Below are positions 55,367 to 64,000 of a stretch of 64,000 nucleotides of DNA, piece after piece. Below the pieces are notes generated by a model. It was not told the DNA's origin. It made no database searches and was given only the letters and a program-made list of their open reading frames with translations. A program made the position numbers and the translations under genes. The DNA comes from Chloropicon primus (Eukaryota; Chlorophyta; Chloropicophyceae; Chloropicales; Chloropicaceae), in NCBI GenBank assembly GCA_023205875.1, contig CP060757.1:248001-312000 (forward strand), read 5' to 3'. Numbering within the stretch: position 1 is the first letter of the stretch; each line of letters starts with the position of its first letter.

Positions 55367-57523
55367 TCAGAGCTCTATCTCTTCGGAGACCTCTTCCCCT
55401 CCCTCCTCGCCTTCCTCTTCGCCTTCCTCTTGTTCCTGTTCTAGTGCTGATTCTTCCTCGACCTTCGCTAGCAGAGCATCCACGTCCTCGCCCGCCTGCT
55501 CCGCGTACGGAACGAGGGCCTGGACCTTTGCGCTCTCTTGGCCCAGGCACACCAGCAGGTCGTTCATGTCAGACTGGATGCTGCTCAGCTCCGAGTCCTT
55601 CTCCTTCATAGACTCCTGGAGCCTGTAATTCTCCAAAAGCAGCTTGTGCTTCTCCAAGTCGTTGAGCTCGAGCTCTTCGATCTTCTCTTGCAGAGACCGC
55701 TTTATTGTGGAATACGTGGCGCTCCCGCTGTTGCCTCCACTTGTGCCCCCCGCTGGAGTCGCCTGTGGGGCTCCTGCAGGCTGCAGGGGCGTCTCCAGGG
55801 AGGGCTCCTTGCCCTCGTCATCTGTTCCAGATTGCTTCCCACCGCTTTCTTGGGACGAGGTGGACACCTGCAACCGCTCCGCTTCTTCTCTGGCACTCCT
55901 CTCTCTCTCCAGCTCTCCCTGCATCCGCTCCCTTTCGCTCGCCGCCGCCTGCAGCTTGGCAGTCATATCGTCGAGCTGCTGCTGCAGCGAGGACACCTTC
56001 TCCAGCTGCGCCATGTTATTGTAAGACGAGTTGTAGGACGACTTGTCGAGGCTTTGCTGGTCCCCTCCCTGGTCCCCTCCCTGGGAATCCAGATCAAAGC
56101 TGTGCCACTGGTGGTCGTTTTGCAGTGGCTGCTCCACTTCACCACCCTGTCCCGCAACGTTGGAGTTGTAATCGTAACCGGCATACGCCGTGGAGTCGTA
56201 CCCATTGTTTTCCGCAGGGTAAGCCGACGAGGAGCCAGCTGGATCTAACGAAGCTGGCGCAACCTCAAGACCTTCTTGCTGCTGCCCCTCCACGCCATAG
56301 TTGTCCTGGCCCTGCTGGTAGCCATAGTCGTAGCCGCCATTCTCCGTGGTGGTGTACTGAGGCTGGTAGCTTTCTTGGGAGTAAGAACCGAACTCGTCTC
56401 CCTGGAGTGGATCCTCCGCGTAAGCAGAAGGGTAATCTTGGTGATCCACCTGACCAGCTGGTGGCTGCAGACCTGCGTCGCCATAGCCGCCAGAAAGGTC
56501 GTCCAAGCGTGGGTTGTCACCAGAGGACTCTTCGTTCTGCACGTGTTGCGGACCCTCCACGCCACCCTGCCTCTCCTTCTCCTCGAAGTACTCCAGCTTG
56601 GCCTTGTCATAGTCCAAGTGAGCAAATTGGTCTTGCACCTCGAACGCGTCCTCTTCCCCGGCCCCGTTGTTCTCAGAAGCTCCAAAGGCTTCCTCAAAAC
56701 TTGCTCGTCTCGCGGGCCACTCCTCCGTCTGTTCGCTTGCAACCTCGGCCACTGCTCCGTCTGTAGTTGGCCCAACCCCTCCCTCACCAACAAGTCCTTC
56801 CACCACCTCCTCCTCCTTCTCCCCTTGTCCTCTCTCCGTCGCTTCGCCCTCGCTGTACGCCTGGGAGTCCAACCCCTCGGAGGCTGACCAGGGCGTCGAG
56901 AAGTTATGCGTCGTGGGCGCCATGGCAGTCACATGCGAGTCACTCATTCCGCTATTCCGTCTCTCCTCGTTGCCGACTCCAGAGTGAGACTGGCTCTTCA
57001 TCTGCGGCACGAAGAGGGTGATGGGTTTCTTGCCCGGGGTGTTCAAACCAACCGATTCCTTCCCGCTCCCAAGGTTACCACCGTAAAGCGGAGGCTTGTC
57101 GGGAAGTGGAAGCCCCGGGACTCCATTGGACTCGGCGTCATCCTTCGAAGAACTTGCCTTGTTCATGTATCCGGGATCATAGTACCTTTGCCTCAAGCTG
57201 GCACCGCGCCTAGGGGATCCAGGCATCGGAGCAACCGCGTTGTAGGTTCCCTCGGTGCTCCCTTGGCCGCTCTCCTCTCCAGGAAGGTAGTCAAGCGACA
57301 CATTGCGAGACATAGGAGGCGGCGCAATACCGGAGCTGTTCCCGTCTGCACCGTCCTCCTCCCCCTCCTCCCCTTCCACGCACCACCGCTTGAGGTTCTC
57401 ATTGTAGTAGAACTTGCTCTTCTCTCCCAGGTGTGCCTTGGTCGGCTTGGACTTCTTCTCACTCCCGGGACTCGCCCCCTTGTCGCCCTGGGCCCCTCCT
57501 CTCCCTCGGAAGAGCCAAGACAT
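55367..57523 (-). CDS. Coiled-coil protein with an N-terminal Sec16-like LG..FYY..LKRW motif
   Basis: Single exon, 718 residues from ATG 57523. Residues 32-52 read AHLGEKSKFYYNENLKRW, then CVEGEE. This closely matches the motif at the C-terminal part of plant Sec16 (KAKLGExNKFYYDEKLKRWVEEG). A long low-complexity stretch (Gly/Ser/Gln/Glu/Tyr, such as YDYGYQQGQDNYG) follows. From ~510 to 680 there is a coiled coil (QLEKVSSLQQQLDDMTAKLQ, RERMQGELERERSAREEAER, SLQEKIEELELNDLEKHKLL), and the C-terminus is acidic. The Sec16 central domain is absent. It may be an ER-exit-site or Golgi scaffold; that is inference from the motif and coil. Confidence 0.65.
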   Translation of the reverse strand: MSWLFRGRGGAQGDKGASPGSEKKSKPTKAHLGEKSKFYYNENLKRWCVEGEEGEEDGADGNSSGIAPPPMSRNVSLDYLPGEESGQGSTEGTYNAVAPMPGSPRRGASLRQRYYDPGYMNKASSSKDDAESNGVPGLPLPDKPPLYGGNLGSGKESVGLNTPGKKPITLFVPQMKSQSHSGVGNEERRNSGMSDSHVTAMAPTTHNFSTPWSASEGLDSQAYSEGEATERGQGEKEEEVVEGLVGEGGVGPTTDGAVAEVASEQTEEWPARRASFEEAFGASENNGAGEEDAFEVQDQFAHLDYDKAKLEYFEEKERQGGVEGPQHVQNEESSGDNPRLDDLSGGYGDAGLQPPAGQVDHQDYPSAYAEDPLQGDEFGSYSQESYQPQYTTTENGGYDYGYQQGQDNYGVEGQQQEGLEVAPASLDPAGSSSAYPAENNGYDSTAYAGYDYNSNVAGQGGEVEQPLQNDHQWHSFDLDSQGGDQGGDQQSLDKSSYNSSYNNMAQLEKVSSLQQQLDDMTAKLQAAASERERMQGELERERSAREEAERLQVSTSSQESGGKQSGTDDEGKEPSLETPLQPAGAPQATPAGGTSGGNSGSATYSTIKRSLQEKIEELELNDLEKHKLLLENYRLQESMKEKDSELSSIQSDMNDLLVCLGQESAKVQALVPYAEQAGEDVDALLAKVEEESALEQEQEEGEEEGEEGGEEVSEEIEL

Positions 57524-58134
57524 GTCTCTACCTCCTCGACCAAAGGTCCTGCCTTTGCGTCAAAGATGGAAGCTTTGCGTGGTCCACACTCCTCTACGGC
57601 GGTCGAGCAAAGCTCCAAGCTCCAACCTCGTGTATTGCCCAGCGGAATGAATCAAAGGGCGACGTTCTTTTCGTGGGCCAAGCTAGCTCGAGGACTCAGC
57701 AGCTCTCGTTCTCTTGGTGTTCGTGTGGTCGGCCTCCAGCAAGAGATGTTGAAGACGATCGCGAACGACCGAAAGAAGAAGATGCTCAGATGAGGGACGG
57801 ACGGAGCAAACCAGACCGACCAAGGTGTCCACTGCGCCGGCCTCCCCTCCTTTCGTGTCTCTCCGCCGGGGTTGGTGGGCTCTCTGCTCTCTTTTGGTTC
57901 CAAAGTTACAAAAACAGGGAGACTCGACAGAGAGAGAGGGGAGAGAGAGGAGGACGGTGGTGGCAAGAGGAAGGTCGGCATCTGCACCTTTGCGTTGTTA
58001 CCCATGGCTTTGATGATGGTGCGTCTTCGTGGAGGGCTTGGAGGAACCCACTTTTTCACTCTCAGGTTGAGATTGTGATTGCTTTGAGAGGGAATGCACG
58101 AGGGGGTGAAAAATGAATGCATGAATGAGGAACT
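57524..58134. other. Intergenic region
   Basis: Upstream of the Sec16-like gene and downstream of DLD, both on minus. No coding sequence is supported; the open frames are low-complexity. A GA-rich stretch (GAGAGAGAGGAGGACGGTGG) lies near 57938-57960. Confidence 0.4.
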
Positions 58135-59986
58135 TTATGACGCCGCTGTGACCGCCGTCTTCTTTGGTGGCTCCGACTTTGGCTTTGGCTTTGCATCCAC
58201 TTCGGCGTGCTTGAAGAGCTCGTCCAGAACTTCTGAGAGCGTGGGGTGGGCGTGAACGTTGAACTTGAGGTCTTGGATGGTCTGGTTCGTTGCAACGGCG
58301 TTGGAGGCTTCGTGGATGAGATCAGCGGCGTGGAGGCCGATGATCCAAACACCCAAGATCTCTCCGGTGTCCTTTCTGTAGATGGCCTTGGCCATTCCGT
58401 CGCCTTCCAGCTCAGCCAATGCCTTGGAGTTGGCCTTGAAGGAAGTTTTCACGACCGCGACCTCGAACTTCTCCTCGGCCGCCTTCTCCCTCGCTTGCTC
58501 CTCCGTCAAGCCCACGAAACTGACTTCGGGGTGAGTGAAGCAGGCTGCCGGGACGCTCAGGTGGTTCAACACGTGGGACCTGCCCACGATGTTCTCGATG
58601 GCGGAAATGCCCTGGGCGCTAGCGGCGTGCGCGAGCATGTACTTGCCGTTCGCATCGCCGATGCAGTAGACGTTTGGCACGGGCTTGCCATTCTTCCCGA
58701 CCACCTCCATCTTCTCCGTCACTGGAACAAAGCCCCTCCTATCCGTCTCGGCGCCGATCTTGTCCAGCGAGAGACCCTGGGTGAAGGGAACCCTTCCTGT
58801 CGCGACCAGGCACGCATCCACTTCCATGACGTCCACCTTCTCCTTCGTCTTGAAGTCGGTGAGCTCGATCTCCACGGGCTTGACGCCCGGAATTCCCGCC
58901 TTGACGTTGGTCGCGAGCACCCCCGTCCTGAAGTCGATGTTCCTCGGCGTGATGAGCGTTCTCTGAGCCAAGCGGGCGATCTCGTTGTCGAAGCCGGGCA
59001 TGATCTTGTCCACCGCTTCGATGAAGGTCACCTCCGACCCCAAAGCAGTGTACACGTCAGAGAACTCCAAGCCAATGTAGCCGGATCCGATGATCGCCAC
59101 CCAGTCTGGAATCCACTCCAGCTTCAAGGCGTGGTCGCTCGTGAAGACGGTCTTCCCGTCGATCTTGATGCCCGGCGGGACGAAGGGGACGGACCCCGTC
59201 GCGATGATGATGTCCTTCGCCGTCAGCTGGCCGCCCACGTCAACCCTGCCTGGGAGGCCGTAGGAGATGGTGTGGTTGTCCACGAACTTGCCCATACCGG
59301 TGTGAATGTCAACCCCGAGGGCTATCAAGGAGTTCTTCAAGTTCCCCTGAATGTTGCTCGCGAGCTGATTCGCGTGGTCGGCGACGCCCTGCCTGTCGAA
59401 CGACACGGAACCCACCTGAATGCCCATGGCTTTCAAATGCATCTCGTTCTGCATCTCGCGGATCCTCCCGCTCGCCGCGAGCAAAGCCTTGCTGGGGACG
59501 CACCCCCTGTTCACGCAAGTTCCTCCGATGTCATGGCCCTCGATGATGCACGTCTTCAGACCTGTTTCGGACCCAAGAATCGTCAGCAAAACTCGTCGAT
59601 GAAGACACCAAGTGGACGAAAAACGAGAAGCGAGAAGCGAGAAGAAGTGCCTTACCCTGCTGAACCGCATGAAGCGCCGCTCCGTGTCCTCCGACGCCGC
59701 ACCCGATGATGCAAACATCGTAGTCGTACGCGCTCCCTCCTCCCGCTCGACACGAAACCGAGCCCTGATCTCTCCTCCCCCCCGTCCTCTCTCGCCACAC
59801 GGACGCCACACGGACAGATGACGAAACGCCCTTGGTGGAAACCTTCGCACACGTCCCAACACCGCGCTTCAACGAGTCGACGGCGTTCACCTTTGCCGAG
59901 ACTGTTGTGATGCTGACCCTCCTGCAACTCCTCTTCCCACCAAAAGGGGACAAACCCGTACCTCTCGTCACCGTCTTCCCCTTCAT
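58135..59986 (-). CDS. LPD: Dihydrolipoamide dehydrogenase, plastid-type
   Basis: Two exons (59986-59656 and 59561-58135) with a phase-1 94-bp GTAAGG..ACAG intron give 585 residues. Residues 1-85 are a transit peptide (Arg/Ser/Thr/Val-rich: [16 protein letters not shown]). The FAD-binding start [20 protein letters not shown] is completed by exon 2: [20 protein letters not shown] with the redox Cxxxx[55 protein letters not shown] and the C-terminal [13 protein letters not shown] (catalytic His) are all present. It is the E3 component of the plastid pyruvate dehydrogenase complex and reoxidises lipoamide with NAD. No leading signal peptide, which again fits a primary plastid. A GTG/TTG-started exon-2-only reading misses the FAD motif. 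Confidence 0.95.
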
Positions 59987-60389
59987 CTTTCCTCCACCGT
60001 CCAGTTGTGATCGAAACGCTTCGCTTCTCCTCCTCCGCCTCTCAATCGCATTCGTAGAGAGACGTAAGCTCCATACTTCAAATTCAACATTTCACATTTG
60101 AACAAAAACAATCACAAAAGACCTGCGACTCTCTGGCGTCGGTGGGTGATGGATGGCAGGGTTTAGTGTTTGAAGGGCGAGAGAGGCACGGAGGGCGAGA
60201 GTGGACGGTGCCAAGCGATACTACGTCTCTTGGGCTTTCGATTGATACCTTGGTTGACCGCATTGGTGATCGGGATACGGATCAGATCACCCGCAGGAGG
60301 CATTGGGCTTGAGATGGGAGGGATGGGAGGGTCCAGTTGAGGTGGTTCGTCTTGCGTTTGAGGGAGCGTCGTCGTCTGAAGCGTGGATC
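59987..60389. promoter_or_regulatory. Divergent promoter region (DLD / RF1)
   Basis: About 400 bp between the two start codons. An AT-rich patch (CAAATTCAACATTTCACATT) lies near 60078-60110. A GGGAGGGATGGGAGGG run lies near 60314-60330. No coding sequence is supported; an out-of-frame ATG at 60313 precedes the RF1 start. Confidence 0.4.
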
Positions 60390-61760
60390 ATGAGGTGGAA
60401 ATCGGCGGTGGTGAGGGCCTCGGGAATCGTGGTGAGCCACGTGCGGCGCGAGGCAGGGCCGTTCGTCTCAGCTTCCTCCTCCTCCTCCATGGGTTCGACC
60501 TCCTTGATGACGATGATGATGATGATGATGATGGTTCGTCGTCGTTGCTTCCAGCCATCGCCACTCACGGTGGAGCTTCCCGGATTCGTCGTCCGAGGTC
60601 TTCCGTTCTCGAGCAGGGGATCTGGGGGCGAGGGGAGCGAAGAGGGCCTGGACGTCGGTGGCCCACCCGAAGGCTTCGAGTACTCGAAGGTGCTGAAGCG
60701 GGTGGAGAAGCTCGTCGCGAAGTACAACCAGCTGCTGGAGAAGGCGAACGCGCAGTCCGGGGACGTGGGCCAGATCCACGAGGAGATAGGAAAGCTCCAC
60801 CCGACGGTGGAAAGGGTGGAGAGGCTGGAGGAACTGAGGGCGGAGCACGGGAGCGTGAGCGACATCGCGAGCGATGCGGCCGAGGACGAGGAGATGAAAA
60901 GCATGGCGAGGGAGGAGGTGGCCTCCCTGGAGCACGAAATTCTTGGCTTGGAGTTCGAAATCGTCAAGGACGTGGTGCCAAAGCCTCAGGAGACGAGCAG
61001 GGAGCTCCTGCTGGAGATACGGGCGGGAACTGGGGGGGAGGAGGCCGCTCTGTTCGCGTTGGACTTATTGCAAATGTACCAAAAATTCGCCCAGAGGAAG
61101 GGCTGGAGGTTCGAGGTACTGCGGCAGGATGAGTCCGAGCACGGGGGGTACAGGGAAGTGATTGTTGAGATATCAGGGGAGGAGTGCTACAGCCAGATGC
61201 AGTTCGAGAGCGGCATCCACAGAGTGCAGAGGGTGCCGAAGACGGAGGCTGGGGGGAGGGTGCACACCAGCGCGAGCAGCGTTGCGGTGATGCCGCAGGC
61301 CACAGAAGTCGAACTCAACGTTAAAGACAGCGACCTCAAGGTGGAGACGTACAGAAGCGGGGGGGCGGGGGGGCAGCACGTGAACACGACGGACAGCGCT
61401 GTCAGGATAACCCACTTGCCGTCCCAGGTCTCGGTGGCGATCCAGGATGATAGGTCGCAGCACAAGAACAGGGCCAAGGCCATGAAAATCTTGCTGGCAA
61501 AGCTGTACGAAGAAGAGATGAGGAAGAGGAACGCTGTTCTGGCCGAAAAGAGGAAGTCCCAGATTGGCAGCGGGGACAGGTCTGAGAGGATAAGGACGTA
61601 CAACTTTCCCCAGGGCAGGGTGACGGACCACAGGGTGAACGTCACGCTGCATAGCTTGGACCAGGTCCTCGCGGGGGTTGACCTCGACGTTTTCGTCGAG
61701 GCTCTGGAAAGGCAATGGGTTTTGGATTACCTGGAAAATGACGAAGGAGACGAGGACTGA
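60390..61760 (+). CDS. PRF1: Organellar peptide chain release factor 1
   Basis: Single exon, 456 residues from ATG 60390. The first ~90 residues look like a targeting peptide with odd runs: a poly-Ser block and seven Met in a row coded by (GAT)n at 60512-60535. The core starts at EYSKVLKRVEKLVAKYNQLL. It has LEIRAGTGGEEAALFALDLL, GIHRVQRVPKTEAGGRVHTS (PxT codon-recognition tripeptide as PKT, RF1 class), the GGQ motif in YRSGGAGGQHVNTTDSAVRI (~327), and GSGDRSERIRTYNFPQGRVT. It releases peptides at UAA and UAG in plastid or mitochondria; the sequence alone does not say which. TGTAA is at 61800-61804, 40 nt after the stop. Confidence 0.92.
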   Translation: MRWKSAVVRASGIVVSHVRREAGPFVSASSSSSMGSTSLMTMMMMMMMVRRRCFQPSPLTVELPGFVVRGLPFSSRGSGGEGSEEGLDVGGPPEGFEYSKVLKRVEKLVAKYNQLLEKANAQSGDVGQIHEEIGKLHPTVERVERLEELRAEHGSVSDIASDAAEDEEMKSMAREEVASLEHEILGLEFEIVKDVVPKPQETSRELLLEIRAGTGGEEAALFALDLLQMYQKFAQRKGWRFEVLRQDESEHGGYREVIVEISGEECYSQMQFESGIHRVQRVPKTEAGGRVHTSASSVAVMPQATEVELNVKDSDLKVETYRSGGAGGQHVNTTDSAVRITHLPSQVSVAIQDDRSQHKNRAKAMKILLAKLYEEEMRKRNAVLAEKRKSQIGSGDRSERIRTYNFPQGRVTDHRVNVTLHSLDQVLAGVDLDVFVEALERQWVLDYLENDEGDED

Positions 61761-61847
61761 GTCAAGGTGCGCAGCAGCAGCCGGAGCTTTACGTTGCACT
61801 GTAAAATAAAAAATGATTTTATATTTATGCACAAGTCAAGTGTCTTT

Positions 61848-63587
61848 CTACTTCAAGCTTTGCGCAAGGCCGAGAATTTCCTCCACCCTCGTGAGCTTTT
61901 CCATGGCCCTGCCGCAGGCTTGGCCCCGTCTCCTTTCCTCCTCCCTCACAGCTTTCCACTGAGCCATCCCGACCACTTGGACCCCCCTTTCTGAGAGGAC
62001 CTCCATCAGGTCCAAGGCTTCTCCCGGGGGCCCTTCTCCGCCCTCCGAGCTGACCATGTCATCGACAATGACCCTGCTCACCTCGTCGGCATCGACCATG
62101 CTGGCGCCGATGATCCCCTTGGCCCCGTGGTTCGCCCAACCGCAGAAATAGACCGGGGCGAGAGTTTTGTTGCCCGAGGTGTCAGAGATGACGTCCCTGT
62201 CCAGCGCCCTGGGACTCCCTTCCCTCCCCTCGTGACTCGCTCGCCCTGGGGGGATGCCATCTACGCCAATGCTCCTCTGGCTCGCGGCGATGATCGCCAA
62301 CTGAGCCGGGAGCTCAACCTTGGCCGCTCCATCAATTGGCCCCACTTCAAGGGCCTGGTCGTCCACCAACGTCTCTCTCTGCAGCTCGACATGCACGGCA
62401 CTGAGGTGTTCCGCTCCGACGAACTCCACCGGCTTGTGCAGAAAGTGAATGAAGAGCTCCTTTCCCGGCGCGTCTTCCCGCACCTCTCCGGAGTCTTTGG
62501 AGTGGTGGTCTCTCAAGAGCTTGAACACCCTCTTCTGCATTCTTGTCGCCACCTTTGTAAGCCCGGCAGATTCCTCGAAAGGACCGATGGAGCCGGCACG
62601 CCCGCCGTCCTCGCCCCCCCCTTGCGCCGGCACACGAATTCGAGAGACAAAGTGCTCCTCTCTCTTCTGGAGCACCTCCCTGAGCTCCTTTGGGGCAAAC
62701 GCAGCGGCTCGGGGCCCCCTCCTGGCGAGAATGTGAACCCGCTTGATCCCGGACAGCGGCGAGCTCTCGCTGGAGAGCAAATCGATGAACCTCTTGGACG
62801 TATTCGTTTCCGCGACCAGGCTCTCGGGCGAGGTGAGGAGCAAGCGAGATACGTCCAGAGCAACGTTTCCGGCCCCGACCACAACGACGTCCTCGACCTT
62901 TGGGTACTTTGGCCCCACCCCAAACCCACCGTAAAAGTCTTTCTCCATCATTGGGTCCCCGCAGTAGAGCGCCACCAGCTCCCTTGCCGTCATAACGCCC
63001 TTTCCCTTCAGCCTGCCCTCCCCCGCTATCCCTAGCCAGTTCGGGTCGTCAGCTCCGTGTGCGAGGACTATGGCGTCGTACATGGACCTGAGCTCATCGA
63101 GGTGGACATCCCCGCTGCCACCGGACTTGACTTGCACGTTACCAAAGAATCGAACGTTCCCTCCGCCCAGAAAGTTGTCGATGGTCTCCAACACGGCGGA
63201 GACTGATGGAGCGTGGTCCGGTGCCACGCCGTACCTCGCCAGCCCTCCAGGGATCGGCCTCCTGTCGATCACATCAATCCGGACCCCAAGCCCCGGTTTC
63301 GCTTGACTCAGCTTCTTCGCCACACTCTGGGCGCAGTAGATCCCCGCCGGACCCGAACCCACGACGCACACCTTGGCATTCCCTGCCTTGCTGGGACCTG
63401 AACCCTCCCCCCAGGAGAGCGACGAGCAAAGCCCTTTCGTCCCCGATGCGGTGCCCAAGGCGTGACCGAAGACATGATAGCGCCATGTAGCGGTCCGATG
63501 CCTCCCTCCGAAGCCCGATGCCCCACCCAACGCCTCGTGGGAAGGCCTGAGCCCTCCAACCGATTGGCACAACCTCCTGGCTGCCAT
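61848..63587 (-). CDS. FDXR: Adrenodoxin-type NADPH:ferredoxin reductase, mitochondrial
   Basis: Single exon, 579 residues from ATG 63587. It transfers electrons from NADPH through FAD to a mitochondrial ferredoxin, for Fe-S cluster or heme A synthesis. The N-terminus ([19 protein letters not shown]) is a plausible presequence of ~70 residues. The FAD site is [40 protein letters not shown] follows, then [26 protein letters not shown] (NADPH site), and [20 protein letters not shown] at the end. A Gly/Arg-rich insertion ([14 protein letters not shown]) interrupts the middle. Its start codon is only 36 bp from the divergent ispE start. Confidence 0.93.
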   Translation of the reverse strand: MAARRLCQSVGGLRPSHEALGGASGFGGRHRTATWRYHVFGHALGTASGTKGLCSSLSWGEGSGPSKAGNAKVCVVGSGPAGIYCAQSVAKKLSQAKPGLGVRIDVIDRRPIPGGLARYGVAPDHAPSVSAVLETIDNFLGGGNVRFFGNVQVKSGGSGDVHLDELRSMYDAIVLAHGADDPNWLGIAGEGRLKGKGVMTARELVALYCGDPMMEKDFYGGFGVGPKYPKVEDVVVVGAGNVALDVSRLLLTSPESLVAETNTSKRFIDLLSSESSPLSGIKRVHILARRGPRAAAFAPKELREVLQKREEHFVSRIRVPAQGGGEDGGRAGSIGPFEESAGLTKVATRMQKRVFKLLRDHHSKDSGEVREDAPGKELFIHFLHKPVEFVGAEHLSAVHVELQRETLVDDQALEVGPIDGAAKVELPAQLAIIAASQRSIGVDGIPPGRASHEGREGSPRALDRDVISDTSGNKTLAPVYFCGWANHGAKGIIGASMVDADEVSRVIVDDMVSSEGGEGPPGEALDLMEVLSERGVQVVGMAQWKAVREEERRRGQACGRAMEKLTRVEEILGLAQSLK

Positions 63588-63623
63588 CTCTGTCTCAGTC
63601 TCAGTCTCAGGAAGGCGTTGGCG

Positions 63624-64000
63624 ATGGCGATGGCGACGGAGTGCAGGGGAAGGGCGGAAGGGCGAGGGAGGAGGGGGGCGACGGGATCGAGGATGTCAGG
63701 CAGCTCTAGAGTCGCTTCATCGAGGAATTGGGTGTGGACGAGGGCTGCGGCGTCGAACAGGGGGAAGACGTGGAAGGGGAGTGAAAGGGTTGGGAGGCAG
63801 AGGCAGGTGCGTGCGAGGGGGTTCAAGTTCGAGGACGTGAGTGAGGAGGGGGTGGGGGTGGATGAGTTGGATCTTTTCTCTCCCGCGAAGATCAACCTAT
63901 TCCTGCGGATCACAAAGCGGAGGCCGGACGGGTTTCACGAGCTGGCGTCTTTGTTTCAGACGATAGCGTTTGGGGACACCATGAAGATCTCCAAGCTGGC
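63624..64000 (+). CDS. ISPE: IspE, CDP-ME kinase, plastid (3' end beyond window)
   Basis: Open frame from ATG 63624 (second in-frame ATG at 63630) to the window edge; ~125 residues seen. Residues 1-80 are Arg/Gly/Ser-rich with few hydrophobics, a plastid transit peptide. From ~84 it reads [20 protein letters not shown], then [20 protein letters not shown]. This is the N-terminal signature of 4-diphosphocytidyl-2-C-methyl-D-erythritol kinase (GHMP kinase fold), close to plant IspE. The enzyme phosphorylates CDP-ME in the plastid MEP isoprenoid pathway. The ATP-binding PxSxGLGGGS motif lies outside the window. The gene is divergent from FDXR with 36 bp between start codons. Confidence 0.88.
   Translation, partial: MAMATECRGRAEGRGRRGATGSRMSGSSRVASSRNWVWTRAAASNRGKTWKGSERVGRQRQVRARGFKFEDVSEEGVGVDELDLFSPAKINLFLRITKRRPDGFHELASLFQTIAFGDTMKISKL

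Noticed and set aside
1-64000. Mobile elements, virus-like copies, CRISPR arrays, tRNA and rRNA genes
   Set aside because: I saw no transposase, reverse transcriptase, integrase or capsid-like frame, no long terminal repeats, no regularly spaced repeats and no tRNA- or rRNA-like sequence. Short or decayed elements could be missed by eye.

Overview
This is nuclear DNA from a compact, GC-rich genome of a photosynthetic unicellular eukaryote. It carries about 36 protein-coding genes in 64 kb on both strands. Many genes have no intron; the rest have one to three short GT-AG introns of roughly 70-250 bp. Gaps between genes are often under 150 bp. I see no tRNA or rRNA gene, no CRISPR array and no recognisable transposon or virus-like element.

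The organism is most likely a green alga of prasinophyte type (inference). The window encodes plastid proteins: TatA/Tha4, a plastid-type dihydrolipoamide dehydrogenase, IspE of the MEP pathway, a DUF1997-like protein and a lumen TPR protein. Their N-termini are Arg/Ser/Thr-rich transit peptides with no preceding hydrophobic signal peptide, which fits a primary plastid. The Mo-cofactor sulfurase, TWD40-1-like protein and IspE look plant-like. ATG7 argues against a red alga. Several genes have TGTAA soon after the stop, as in green-algal poly(A) signals.

Layout. 1-13 kb: BED zinc-finger gene (partial), a long gene-poor gap, two-box HMGB, DEK_C/SWIB protein, OSCP1, BBS-type chaperonin-like protein, DUF1997-like protein, THOC1. 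13-21 kb: a predicted three-exon unknown, a small two-helix membrane protein, a secreted LTD-CotH protein, a membrane/coiled-coil protein, a protein of unknown function and a small mitochondrial-type membrane protein. 21-35 kb: a TWD40-1/TTRAY1-like protein, a full-length ABCA transporter and Mo-cofactor sulfurase. 35-50 kb: a coiled-coil protein, a GT29 sialyltransferase, a basic protein with a C-terminal helix, PIH1, a UQCC5/SMIM4-like protein, three SPFH/band-7 paralogues around a lumen TPR protein, an SDR and ATG7, then a small basic nuclear protein. 50-64 kb: a nine-helix membrane protein, pyruvate kinase, TatA, a protein with a Sec16-like motif, plastid DLD, organellar RF1, adrenodoxin-type reductase and the start of ispE.

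Themes: cilium-associated families (OSCP1, BBS-type chaperonin, PIH1) suggest a flagellate stage. Membrane-traffic families (TWD40-1, Sec16-like, ATG7, ABCA, SPFH) recur. TatA and a lumen protein with a Tat-style signal occur together. The most interesting non-coding signal is a 47-bp element, 41/47 identical, placed 76 and 100 bp upstream of the start codons of two unrelated genes 34 kb apart.
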